Assembly: GCA_965603515.1 (NCBI GenBank)
Contig: CBFDDH010000040.1
Span: 1 to 19,805, forward strand
Reading direction: 5' to 3'
DNA from: JAUVZL01 sp965603515
GTDB taxonomy: Bacteria; Hydrothermota; Tepidihabitantia; SM23-42
DNA: 19,805 nucleotides
Positions 8,624 to 15,748 of the stretch are shown one piece after another. Each line of letters starts with the position of its first letter. Position 1 is the stretch's first letter. Made by a program: the position numbers and the translations under genes. The notes under the pieces were generated by a model. It saw nothing but the letters and a program-made list of their open reading frames with translations. It searched no databases and was not told the DNA's origin.

Positions 8624-9089
8624 CATCAGCTCCAAAATCCTTCAGTCTATCCCTTATGTGAGCGGCTTCCTCGTAAGCTTCTTTTTCCAAAGCACATCTC
8701 AATTCCTCACGCAACTTGAAGACCTCAAAACTCTTCCGTACACCCTGTTTTGGTCGTCTGCCAACGTGTTTATTGGACCGATGTATTTGTTTTATCAAAT
8801 TTTCAATGTGGGGTTTGAACTGCTCTATGCAATGACTACAGCCAAACCTGCCTTGCCGTTTGAACTCTGCGAGTGACAAATAGCAGATCTGACATATCAC
8901 CTGTTCATCCTTGACACTTCTCTTTGCCAAAAGCTTTTGGAGAAGCTCAAAGGGCGACATTTTCCTATCCATCATTAAACCACGTTTGTGGGCACAACCT
9001 TCGCAAAGATGCAATACAATTACTTTACCCGGTAATACTTCTTTGAAGTCTACCGTTGCCGGTTTCTTCTTGCAATCATCACATAACAT
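8613..9089 (-). CDS. mcsA: McsA, zinc-binding activator of McsB (UvrB/UvrC-motif protein)
   Basis: 158 residues with four CxxC pairs: C3/C6, C29/C32, C66/C69 and C84/C87. These would form the zinc sites known in McsA. A C-terminal UVR motif (about 123-153, with LREELRCALEKEAYEEAAHI) follows. McsA is the adaptor that stimulates McsB kinase activity. The ATG overlaps the end of lolD by 11 nt and is preceded by GGAAGG. It in turn overlaps mcsB, so the McsA-McsB pair is probably made together from the lysS-lol transcript. Confidence 0.95.
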   Translation of the reverse strand: MLCDDCKKKPATVDFKEVLPGKVIVLHLCEGCAHKRGLMMDRKMSPFELLQKLLAKRSVKDEQVICQICYLSLAEFKRQGRFGCSHCIEQFKPHIENLIKQIHRSNKHVGRRPKQGVRKSFEVFKLREELRCALEKEAYEEAAHIRDRLKDFGADDVE

Positions 9090-9753
9090 ATAACCTTCCT
9101 TCTCTCAAATCATACACATCTGTGCCTGCTTTTGCAATATCTAAAGAATGGGTCACGATAATTACTGTTTTTCCTTCATCCTTTAGACTAAGAAATACCT
9201 CCATCAGTTTATTAGTATTCCTTTCATCCAAGTTCCCGGCGGGTTCATCTGCCAGGATGATCAAGGGATCATTTATTAAAGCACGGGCAATAGCCGCACG
9301 TTGCTTCTCACCCCCTGAAAGCTGTTCTGGAAGACGATTTAGTTTATCCACCATGCCGAATTTTTCAAGTAGCTGTTCAGCCCGTTCGTAACTGCTTTTC
9401 GGTTGCTCACCGCTGAGCAGACCTGGCAAAGCAACATTTTCAAGGCAGGTGAATTCAGCCAAAAGATGATGGAACTGAAAAACAAAACCCAGTTTCTGGT
9501 TTCTCATTGCAGAAAGCTCGGCGTCATTACGTAACGAAATATCAATATTGTCGACAATGACTCTTCCGCTGGTCGGTCGGTCGAGGCTACCCATTACATT
9601 CAGCAAGGTGGACTTACCGCATCCTGAAGGTCCAACGATAACCGCACAATGTCCTTTCTCTACGTCCAGGTTAACATCATTCAAGACCTCTACATTTTCA
9701 CTCTTCAGGAAATAAGTCTTTGTTATATTACTCAATTGAAGGATACTACTCAT
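9079..9753 (-). CDS. lolD: Lipoprotein-releasing ABC transporter ATP-binding protein LolD
   Basis: 224 residues of a complete ABC ATPase: Walker A GPSGCGKS (41-48), Q-loop in VFQFHHLLAEF (91-101), signature LSGGEKQ (145-151), Walker B LIILADE (164-170) and H-loop H202. The block FQFHHLLAEFTCLENVALPG is diagnostic of LolD within the MacB/LolD family. It powers extraction of lipoproteins from the inner membrane and their transfer toward the outer membrane, so the host should be diderm. Its ATG overlaps the stop of the upstream permease gene by 8 nt (ATGAGTAG), which indicates coupled translation. Confidence 0.93.
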   Translation of the reverse strand: MSSILQLSNITKTYFLKSENVEVLNDVNLDVEKGHCAVIVGPSGCGKSTLLNVMGSLDRPTSGRVIVDNIDISLRNDAELSAMRNQKLGFVFQFHHLLAEFTCLENVALPGLLSGEQPKSSYERAEQLLEKFGMVDKLNRLPEQLSGGEKQRAAIARALINDPLIILADEPAGNLDERNTNKLMEVFLSLKDEGKTVIIVTHSLDIAKAGTDVYDLREGRLYVM

Positions 9754-10945
9754 TGCGGAGCGCCTCGACAGTCGTCAGTTTCGCGGCTCTTTTCGCAGGA
9801 TATATGGTCGACAAAAAACTGATCAGAATTGCGGCGATGGCGGTAATAACAAAATCTTGACTCGCCATTTCAACCGGCAGTGTTTCAATAAAGTAAACAT
9901 CTCCTGGTAAATGGATGAAAACAACCTTATCTAATACAAGACATGTAACAAAGGCGAAAACTAACCCCAGGGTAGTACCAAGGATGCCGATCATGCTGCC
10001 GTGATACATAAAGAGTCTCATAATAGAGATTGATCTGAAACCATAAGAACGAAGTATACCGATCTCCTTGGTTTTCTTCTTGACCATGTTTACTAAAGTG
10101 CCGATGATATTGAATCCGGCCACCAAAATGATAAGAGTTAAAACGATAAATGTAATGATCTTTTCGAGTTTGAGCGCCGCGAACACCGAGTGATTTCTCC
10201 TTATCCAATCCTTGGCACGATACGGGTAACCAAGATCATCTTCGATCACTTTCACGTAATGGGGTGTTGCGTAAACATCATCAACGCTCAAACCTATGGC
10301 GCTTACCACATCGCCCATGTCGAATAATGACCGCACATCTTCCAGACTCATATAGACGATAGTTGTATTGTAGTCATAGTACCCAAAATCGAAAACACCT
10401 TTCAGGACAACTTTTTTTGCACGCGGCAACATACCTAGTTGGTTACCAAATGGTGAAGCGACAATAAGCGTGTCACCAACCGTCGCCCTGAGGTTATGCG
10501 CCAATTCAATTCCTAAAACACAACCTCCTTCCAACTCAAAATTACCATCGACTATTTTGTGCTCGATTTCAGTTATCTTCCTCTCTAATGTTTCGTCGAC
10601 ACCTTTTATTACAACCCCATCCATCATCTTACGTGACCTAATAATGGATTTCTGGATTATGAACGGTGCCATAGCTTTGATGAACTTATGTTTTTCCAGG
10701 TCCAGCATTACCGCTTGATGATTTTCTAGAGGTTCATTGAAATATCGACCAACGACAATGTGCGGCGTACCGCCAAGAATCCTTCTTCTCAGTTCGTTCT
10801 GAAACCCGTTCATCATTGAGAGCGTAATAAGAAGAGCAGCAACGCCAACAAAAATGCCACCGATAGCAACTAATGTCGAAAGTGAAAAGAACTTCCTGTG
10901 CTTTGAACGGAGATAGCGCTTGGCAACAAAAAACTCAGTATTTAT
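9746..10945 (-). CDS. Lipoprotein-releasing ABC transporter permease, LolC/LolE family (AUA start)
   Basis: The full family-length frame (399 residues) begins at 10945 with ATA, then NTEFFVAKRYLRSK, the usual LolC/E N-terminus. There is no ATG, GTG or TTG in frame until residue 44 (10816), which would delete the first membrane helix (about 22-44, ending ALLITLSMMNGF). The large periplasmic domain spans about 45-260, followed by helices at about 263-286, 315-340 and 365-383 and the family motif KEIGILRSYGF (about 293-303). The C-terminus YPAKRAAKLTTVEALRNE is typical. The ATA shares its first base with the lysS stop (TAATA) and lies 5 nt after GGAAGGAG. Only one permease is seen, so it may act as a homodimer with LolD (LolF-like arrangement); this is inference. 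Confidence 0.88.
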   Translation of the reverse strand: MNTEFFVAKRYLRSKHRKFFSLSTLVAIGGIFVGVAALLITLSMMNGFQNELRRRILGGTPHIVVGRYFNEPLENHQAVMLDLEKHKFIKAMAPFIIQKSIIRSRKMMDGVVIKGVDETLERKITEIEHKIVDGNFELEGGCVLGIELAHNLRATVGDTLIVASPFGNQLGMLPRAKKVVLKGVFDFGYYDYNTTIVYMSLEDVRSLFDMGDVVSAIGLSVDDVYATPHYVKVIEDDLGYPYRAKDWIRRNHSVFAALKLEKIITFIVLTLIILVAGFNIIGTLVNMVKKKTKEIGILRSYGFRSISIMRLFMYHGSMIGILGTTLGLVFAFVTCLVLDKVVFIHLPGDVYFIETLPVEMASQDFVITAIAAILISFLSTIYPAKRAAKLTTVEALRNE

Positions 10946-12372
10946 TACTTCTCCTTCCGGAGTTGAGGAAAAAGGATTACATCCCGTATTGATGGCTGGT
11001 TAAGCAAAACCATAGCTAAGCGGTCGATGCCGATACCTAGACCTCCAGTTGGCGGCATACCATATTCTAAGGCTTCAAGGAAATCTTCATCTATCTCGTT
11101 GATACCTTCTTCCTTCTGAGCGAGTTGTGTTTCAAAACGTTTACGTTGTTCCACCGGATCATTTAACTCGGAAAAGGCATTTGCCAATTCAGTACCAAAG
11201 ACAATGAACTCAAAGCGCTCAACAAGACGCTCATCTTTTCTGTGCACTTTGGCAAGCGGTGATATTACTTTGGGGTGGTCAATTACAAAGGTTGGTTCTA
11301 TGATGTGTTTTTGAATCAGTTCACCAAATAGTTTATCGATCTTTGCACCGGTTGATAAAACCTTATGATCAATGCCGTGCGTTCTGCAAGATTGATCAAG
11401 CTCGCCCTCTTTTGCTGATAATATATCAAAACCGAGTTTTTCATTTAACACCTCAGTATATTTAATCCGTTTAAAGGGTCGCTTGAATTCTACTTCACGG
11501 TTGCAGAACACCAAGATTCTTGAATCCGTTAGGTTATCGAGTAAGTATTCCATAAAGCACTCAACAAGGTCCATAATGCCTTCATAATCAGTATAGGCTT
11601 GATATACCTCGATCATACTGAACTCAGGGTTGTGAAACCGATCAATACCTTCATTACGAAAGTCGCGACAGATTTCGTACACCTTTTCATAACCGCCAAC
11701 GATCAATCTTTTAAGATACAATTCATCAGCTATCCTCAAGTACATATCTCTTTCCAGAGCGTTATAATAGGTTTTGAAAGGATTAGCTTCACCTCCCCCA
11801 TAGATTGGCTGGAGAATAGGTGTTTCCATCTCGACAAAACCATGGTCATCGAAAAATCTACGGATCAAACCGACTAATCTAGTCCTCTTTTTGAAAATCT
11901 CGCGTATTTCAGGATTTACGATAAGGTCGAGATAGCGTTTTCTATACCTTATTTCAATATCCTTTAGTCCGTGCCATTTTTCAGGCAAAGATCTCAGGCT
12001 CTTCGCAAGAATTGCGAAATCACTTACGAGTATGGTTATCTCACCGGTTTTTGTTTTGAAAACATTACCCTTAACACCAATAAAATCACCGATGTCAAAT
12101 AACTCAAAGATTTTGAACCTATCACCAAGTTTATCTTGACGAAGATAAACCTGCATTTTTGAAGTCTCATCAGCGAGGGTGGCAAAAACAGTCTTACCAT
12201 GACCACGAACTGCAAGAATCCTACCACAACTTGCGACGGTTTCTTCTGCTTGGCTCAGCTTATCAAAACCCTTTTTTAACTCAGCGAAAGTATGGGTACG
12301 TTCATATTTGTACGGGTAAGGGTCAATTTTCATCTTGTGCAACTCTTCAAGTTTGTTCAACCGTTCATCCAT
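10945..12372 (-). CDS. lysS: Lysine--tRNA ligase, class II
   Basis: 475 residues. It charges tRNA-Lys with lysine in the cytosol. The N-terminal OB fold that binds the anticodon lies at about 35-140 (VRGHGKTVFATLAD). The class II catalytic domain has motif 1 around VEMETPILQPIYGGGEANPF, motif 2 as CRDFRNEGIDRFHNPEFSMI and motif 3 as GLGIGIDRLAMVL. The frame extends to TTG 12405, but ATG 12372 gives the standard beginning MDERLNKLEELHKM. There is no ribosome site, yet a -10 box ends 5 nt before this ATG, which suggests a leaderless mRNA. Its stop overlaps the first base of the Lol permease start, so it heads the lysS-lol-mcs operon. Confidence 0.96.
   Translation of the reverse strand: MDERLNKLEELHKMKIDPYPYKYERTHTFAELKKGFDKLSQAEETVASCGRILAVRGHGKTVFATLADETSKMQVYLRQDKLGDRFKIFELFDIGDFIGVKGNVFKTKTGEITILVSDFAILAKSLRSLPEKWHGLKDIEIRYRKRYLDLIVNPEIREIFKKRTRLVGLIRRFFDDHGFVEMETPILQPIYGGGEANPFKTYYNALERDMYLRIADELYLKRLIVGGYEKVYEICRDFRNEGIDRFHNPEFSMIEVYQAYTDYEGIMDLVECFMEYLLDNLTDSRILVFCNREVEFKRPFKRIKYTEVLNEKLGFDILSAKEGELDQSCRTHGIDHKVLSTGAKIDKLFGELIQKHIIEPTFVIDHPKVISPLAKVHRKDERLVERFEFIVFGTELANAFSELNDPVEQRKRFETQLAQKEEGINEIDEDFLEALEYGMPPTGGLGIGIDRLAMVLLNQPSIRDVILFPQLRKEK
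10951..10958 (-). promoter_or_regulatory. Strong ribosome-binding site deciding the AUA start of the Lol permease
   Basis: GGAAGGAG on the minus strand, inside the last codons of lysS, with 5 nt to the ATA at 10945. Its position fits initiation exactly at that codon and nowhere else in this frame. Confidence 0.7.
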
Positions 12373-12377
12373 AGTGA

Positions 12378-12405
12378 ATAATATCCTAAAAAAACCCAAA
12401 GTCAA
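12378..12405 (-). promoter_or_regulatory. Promoter of the lysS operon, probably leaderless
   Basis: TTGACT (12405-12400) and TATTAT (12383-12378) on the minus strand are 16 bp apart. The -10 box ends 5 nt before ATG 12372, so transcription should begin at or next to the start codon. Confidence 0.6.
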
Positions 12406-12497
12406 TATTGAATACGGAATGACCGTTAGAACGTTGTGATCGTCCCGCTGAATTTCATTCCACGGGATAAATTAATATTGTTGTTCTTTCCAATTAG

Positions 12498-12525
12498 TTT
12501 GGAGCTTGGAATTTGGTTCTTGTCC
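12498..12525. repeat. Heptamer (YTTGGNN) tandem repeat in the divergent spacer
   Basis: Four consecutive 7-bp units: TTTGGAG, CTTGGAA, TTTGGTT, CTTGTCC. Same family and orientation as the repeat at 7555-7589. No coding frame in the spacer (12406-12612) looks real. Confidence 0.5.
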
Positions 12526-12567
12526 CGATTTATCATTTTGGATTATAATATACAGGAAAATCGTGGA

Positions 12568-12582
12568 TCCCGCAAAGCGGGA
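12568..12582. repeat. Short palindrome in the divergent spacer
   Basis: TCCCGC-AAA-GCGGGA is a perfect 6-bp stem with a 3-nt centre, 31 bp upstream of the cyclase-gene -35 box. It could be an operator or a remnant of a dispersed element; no T-tract follows, so a terminator is less likely. Confidence 0.4.
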
Positions 12583-12612
12583 GAACTTGCTTCTTGGGGC
12601 TACGGTCAATCA

Positions 12613-12641
12613 TTGACTAGTATTGTATTTTTTAGTATACT
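12613..12641 (+). promoter_or_regulatory. Promoter of the cyclase-STAND operon, probably leaderless
   Basis: TTGACT (12613-12618) and TATACT (12636-12641) are 17 bp apart. The -10 box ends 8 nt before GTG 12650, so the expected start site (12648-12650) coincides with the start codon. No ribosome site precedes that codon. Confidence 0.6.
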
Positions 12642-12649
12642 CTTTTATT

Positions 12650-15600
12650 GTGAGGGAAAAAAGACTTGCCACAATTCTCTATGCAGACCTTACTGGATTT
12701 ACTGAGCTAACTTCAAAACTTGGACCTGAAAGAATTGCCGAATTCGTCAATGAGTGCTTCCGAACTTTGGATTCAATAATCCACATCCATGACGGCACTG
12801 TTTTACGTCACGAAGGCGATCGCGTCATGGCGATCTTTGGCTTTCCAAAGTCGCATGGCTATGATTCGTATAGTGCTGTCCTAAGCGCCTTAAGAATATT
12901 GGAAGCTATAAAAGAAATCGCTCAGTCAATGGGCGCCCATCTCGGTATTGCCACCGGTGAGGTGATTTGTGAAGACGGTAACGTCTACGGTCCAGTCATT
13001 GATACTGCCTCTCAACTTGAAGAAAAAGCACCGGTCGGTGAAATATTCATCGACGAAAACTGTTATGAGCTTAACAAAAACTTTTTCGATTGTGACAAAA
13101 TCGTCGAGGACAACAATAAATTCTATAAGATACTAACCGAAAAGAAAATTCAGCGGAAGTACGAAAATAAATTCCTTGACCGGAAAGATGAATTCACCAA
13201 ACTCAGGGATCTCATATTCCGTTCAGAAAAACTGATTTTCGTCACGGGCGAACCTGGTGTTGGCAAAACACGTTTTGTTATTGATTCAGTGGAAAAAATC
13301 AATCAGGACAGCAATCGGTACAATTTCTTGCAGACATCTCTTTTAACGATCAAATCACGACAATCCTATGAACCCATCTTAAAAATCGTCCGTGCCTTGA
13401 AGCCAGACTTTGAACCAAATACTGATGTCGATCTCGTATCAGAAGCCTATAACGCAAAAATCCACAATCAACTCGGTGAAGCTATTTTCTCAGCGAGCAA
13501 GATTAAACCCCTTATTCTGCATTTTCAGTACTTTGATAGGGTTGACAAAATCTCACTTGAATTTTTTAAGTTCCTGGTAAATAATCTTGAGAACCAGAAC
13601 ACAATTTTGATCTTTGAAATGCACGAAATCAGCAAATCAATTCTGGAGACTTTGCAGTCAGTTGCTAAATCAACGATCCAGATCATTGAATTGCCACAGC
13701 TCGAACAAACTATTCAAATTGAAATTGCCTCCGAGCTCCTATCTGAAATCGAGGTGTCTGAAACAGTACTCAAACAGATAACGCGTTGTGCTGGTGGTAA
13801 CCCCCTTTTCCTCTCGGAATTGTGCAGTTACATAATTCAAATGCATAACACCGGTATAACTGTTGAACAAATCAAGATCCCCTACCGCTTGAAGGAGATG
13901 TTCAACCACCTTATTGACCACATACCCCAAGATATCCTTACCGCTCTGTCTACAGCTGCAATATATGGCTACAAAGTTGAAAAAAACTCCCTCGATGCAA
14001 TCATCTCTGGCAACGATGATGCTATTAGATATGCACTGGCAAATCGAATCATGGAAACGAATGATGGTGATATTGCGTTTATCACCCCCTTCTACCGAGA
14101 CGAATTATGCAATCGAATCCCAAAGAACCTTAAGAAAGAAATCCATAGAAAAATTGCTACGGCTCTACGCGAACATATTTCTGGACCTGATATTGACAAA
14201 AAACTTGCTTATCATTTTAGAGCATGCAGTGATCATGAACTAGCTCTACATTATACACTGAAATGGGCGAAAAAGATGAAAGATATGCACGCAGCCGACT
14301 CGGCAATTGCCGCCTACACAGAAGCACTTGATATCACAAAGAAATCAGATGGTAAGGCAGAACATAGCATCTTGGTCAAACGTGTTGAGTTGCTCAATCT
14401 TGCCGGCAGAAAGGAAGAAGAAAAAGCAGATCTTGACCGCCTTTCAGAAATCGTTAATCAGGAAAATGAAGAGGAACTCTATGAATTTTTTCTGGCCAAG
14501 GGTCGATATTTGGAGAGTATTTGTGAATATGATGAAGCGATCACGTTATATGATGGATACACTGACAAAGAAAAGCGCGTTAAGGTACTAGAACGGCTTG
14601 GCATGGTATACTACTGCAAGGGACAATTTTCAGAAGCCATTGAAACATTGGTGCAAGCATTGGCTCTTGCACGGAAAAACAAGGATACAAAAGAAGAAGC
14701 AGACATTCTGAGTCATTTCGGCGTAGTCTACTTAAAAACTGGCGAAAAGCAAAAATCCTTGGACCATTCGAGAAGAGCACTGACCTTATACGATAAACTT
14801 GGCGACAATATAGCAAGTACCCAAGTCGTCGCAAACATGGCGAATGTTTACTACTATCTGTGCCGCTACAAAGAAGCTCTGCACTCCTACAATCAAGCTT
14901 TGAAAGTGGCAACCGATATCGGTGATGTTACCTTTAGATCACGGATGCTCACGAATATCGGTACTATTCACTTTATCACGGGTGAATACGAAAAAGCTTT
15001 AGAAAATTATACAACCGCGCTGCAAATTGCCAGCCGAACCATGAACAAAAAATGGCAAGGCATAATATTAAATAACATAGGCAATATCTACAGTTCCACT
15101 GGTAAATATAAAAAAGCCCTTTCCTATTTTGAACAAGCATTGGTAATTAGTACTGAGATCGGTGACAAAGCCGGAACCGTAATCCGTTATGGTAATATTG
15201 CTGATGCATACGCCAATCTCAATCAACTATCCAAGACTCTTGAATATCTGCAGAAAGCCATAGACTTGTGTTTGGAACTCAATATCCTGGATTGGATCGC
15301 CTTCTACAAAAACGAATTAGCGGCCGCCTTGGTCATCCGCGGGTCCTTTGATAAAGCGATAGATCTAGCACAAGAAGCGATTAATCTTGCTCAAAAGGCA
15401 AATAACCTAAGCTACAAAATAAACGGGTTAACGACTCAAGCATTAGGTTATTTAAAAAAAGGAAAACTACAAAAAGCTATGACGCTATCCAGAAGTGCGA
15501 TCAATGAGTTGGAAAAACTACCGATCATTGAAGGACACAGGAGCGCCATCTACTATACTCATTTCAAAATTCTCAAAGCTATGAACAGAACACATGATGC

Positions 15601-15748
15601 TAATAAATTCCTCGAGAAGGCATACAGCGATATAAGGAAAGAGGGCGAGCGAATTGTTGACGATGATATGAGACAAAGTTATTATACTAATATTAAGGAA
15701 CACAAAGAGATTATCGGAGAATGGGAACAAGTAAAAAGTCAGAAATAA
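12650..15748 (+). CDS. C1-like class III cyclase domain - STAND ATPase - TPR protein
   Basis: 1032 residues from GTG 12650, chosen because REKRLATILYADLTGFT is the normal beginning of this domain type; TTG 12623 would add nine residues and has no ribosome site. Residues 1-165 are a class III nucleotidyl cyclase domain. Both metal aspartates are present (D13 in YADLTGF, D57 in HEGDRVMAIFG), but the transition-state Asn and Arg are replaced in VIDTASQL by D118 and Q122, and the substrate-lysine position is R53. A homodimer should therefore be inactive. Next comes an AAA_16/NB-ARC-like ATPase (about 170-520) with Walker A GEPGVGKT (200-207) and the family block AGGNPLFLSEL. Its Walker B position reads LILHFQYFD, lacking the acidic pair. 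About 530-1000 are TPR repeats, ending in a tail (RKEGERIVDDDMRQSYYTNI) typical of cyclase-TPR regulators. Cytosolic. It overlaps the next gene by 28 nt. Confidence 0.93.
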   Translation: MREKRLATILYADLTGFTELTSKLGPERIAEFVNECFRTLDSIIHIHDGTVLRHEGDRVMAIFGFPKSHGYDSYSAVLSALRILEAIKEIAQSMGAHLGIATGEVICEDGNVYGPVIDTASQLEEKAPVGEIFIDENCYELNKNFFDCDKIVEDNNKFYKILTEKKIQRKYENKFLDRKDEFTKLRDLIFRSEKLIFVTGEPGVGKTRFVIDSVEKINQDSNRYNFLQTSLLTIKSRQSYEPILKIVRALKPDFEPNTDVDLVSEAYNAKIHNQLGEAIFSASKIKPLILHFQYFDRVDKISLEFFKFLVNNLENQNTILIFEMHEISKSILETLQSVAKSTIQIIELPQLEQTIQIEIASELLSEIEVSETVLKQITRCAGGNPLFLSELCSYIIQMHNTGITVEQIKIPYRLKEMFNHLIDHIPQDILTALSTAAIYGYKVEKNSLDAIISGNDDAIRYALANRIMETNDGDIAFITPFYRDELCNRIPKNLKKEIHRKIATALREHISGPDIDKKLAYHFRACSDHELALHYTLKWAKKMKDMHAADSAIAAYTEALDITKKSDGKAEHSILVKRVELLNLAGRKEEEKADLDRLSEIVNQENEEELYEFFLAKGRYLESICEYDEAITLYDGYTDKEKRVKVLERLGMVYYCKGQFSEAIETLVQALALARKNKDTKEEADILSHFGVVYLKTGEKQKSLDHSRRALTLYDKLGDNIASTQVVANMANVYYYLCRYKEALHSYNQALKVATDIGDVTFRSRMLTNIGTIHFITGEYEKALENYTTALQIASRTMNKKWQGIILNNIGNIYSSTGKYKKALSYFEQALVISTEIGDKAGTVIRYGNIADAYANLNQLSKTLEYLQKAIDLCLELNILDWIAFYKNELAAALVIRGSFDKAIDLAQEAINLAQKANNLSYKINGLTTQALGYLKKGKLQKAMTLSRSAINELEKLPIIEGHRSAIYYTHFKILKAMNRTHDANKFLEKAYSDIRKEGERIVDDDMRQSYYTNIKEHKEIIGEWEQVKSQK

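Noticed and set aside
9927..10208. A 93-codon minus-strand frame within the Lol permease gene
   Set aside because: It lies in another frame of a conserved membrane-protein gene and shows no independent features.
12623..12652. TTG 12623 as the start of the first cyclase gene
   Set aside because: It would place the -10 box inside the coding region and adds residues outside the conserved domain; GTG 12650 fits both promoter and family.
12436..12705. An 89-codon frame crossing the divergent spacer into the cyclase gene
   Set aside because: It reads across both the heptamer repeat and the promoter, has no ribosome site or recognisable protein features, and overlaps the true cyclase frame.
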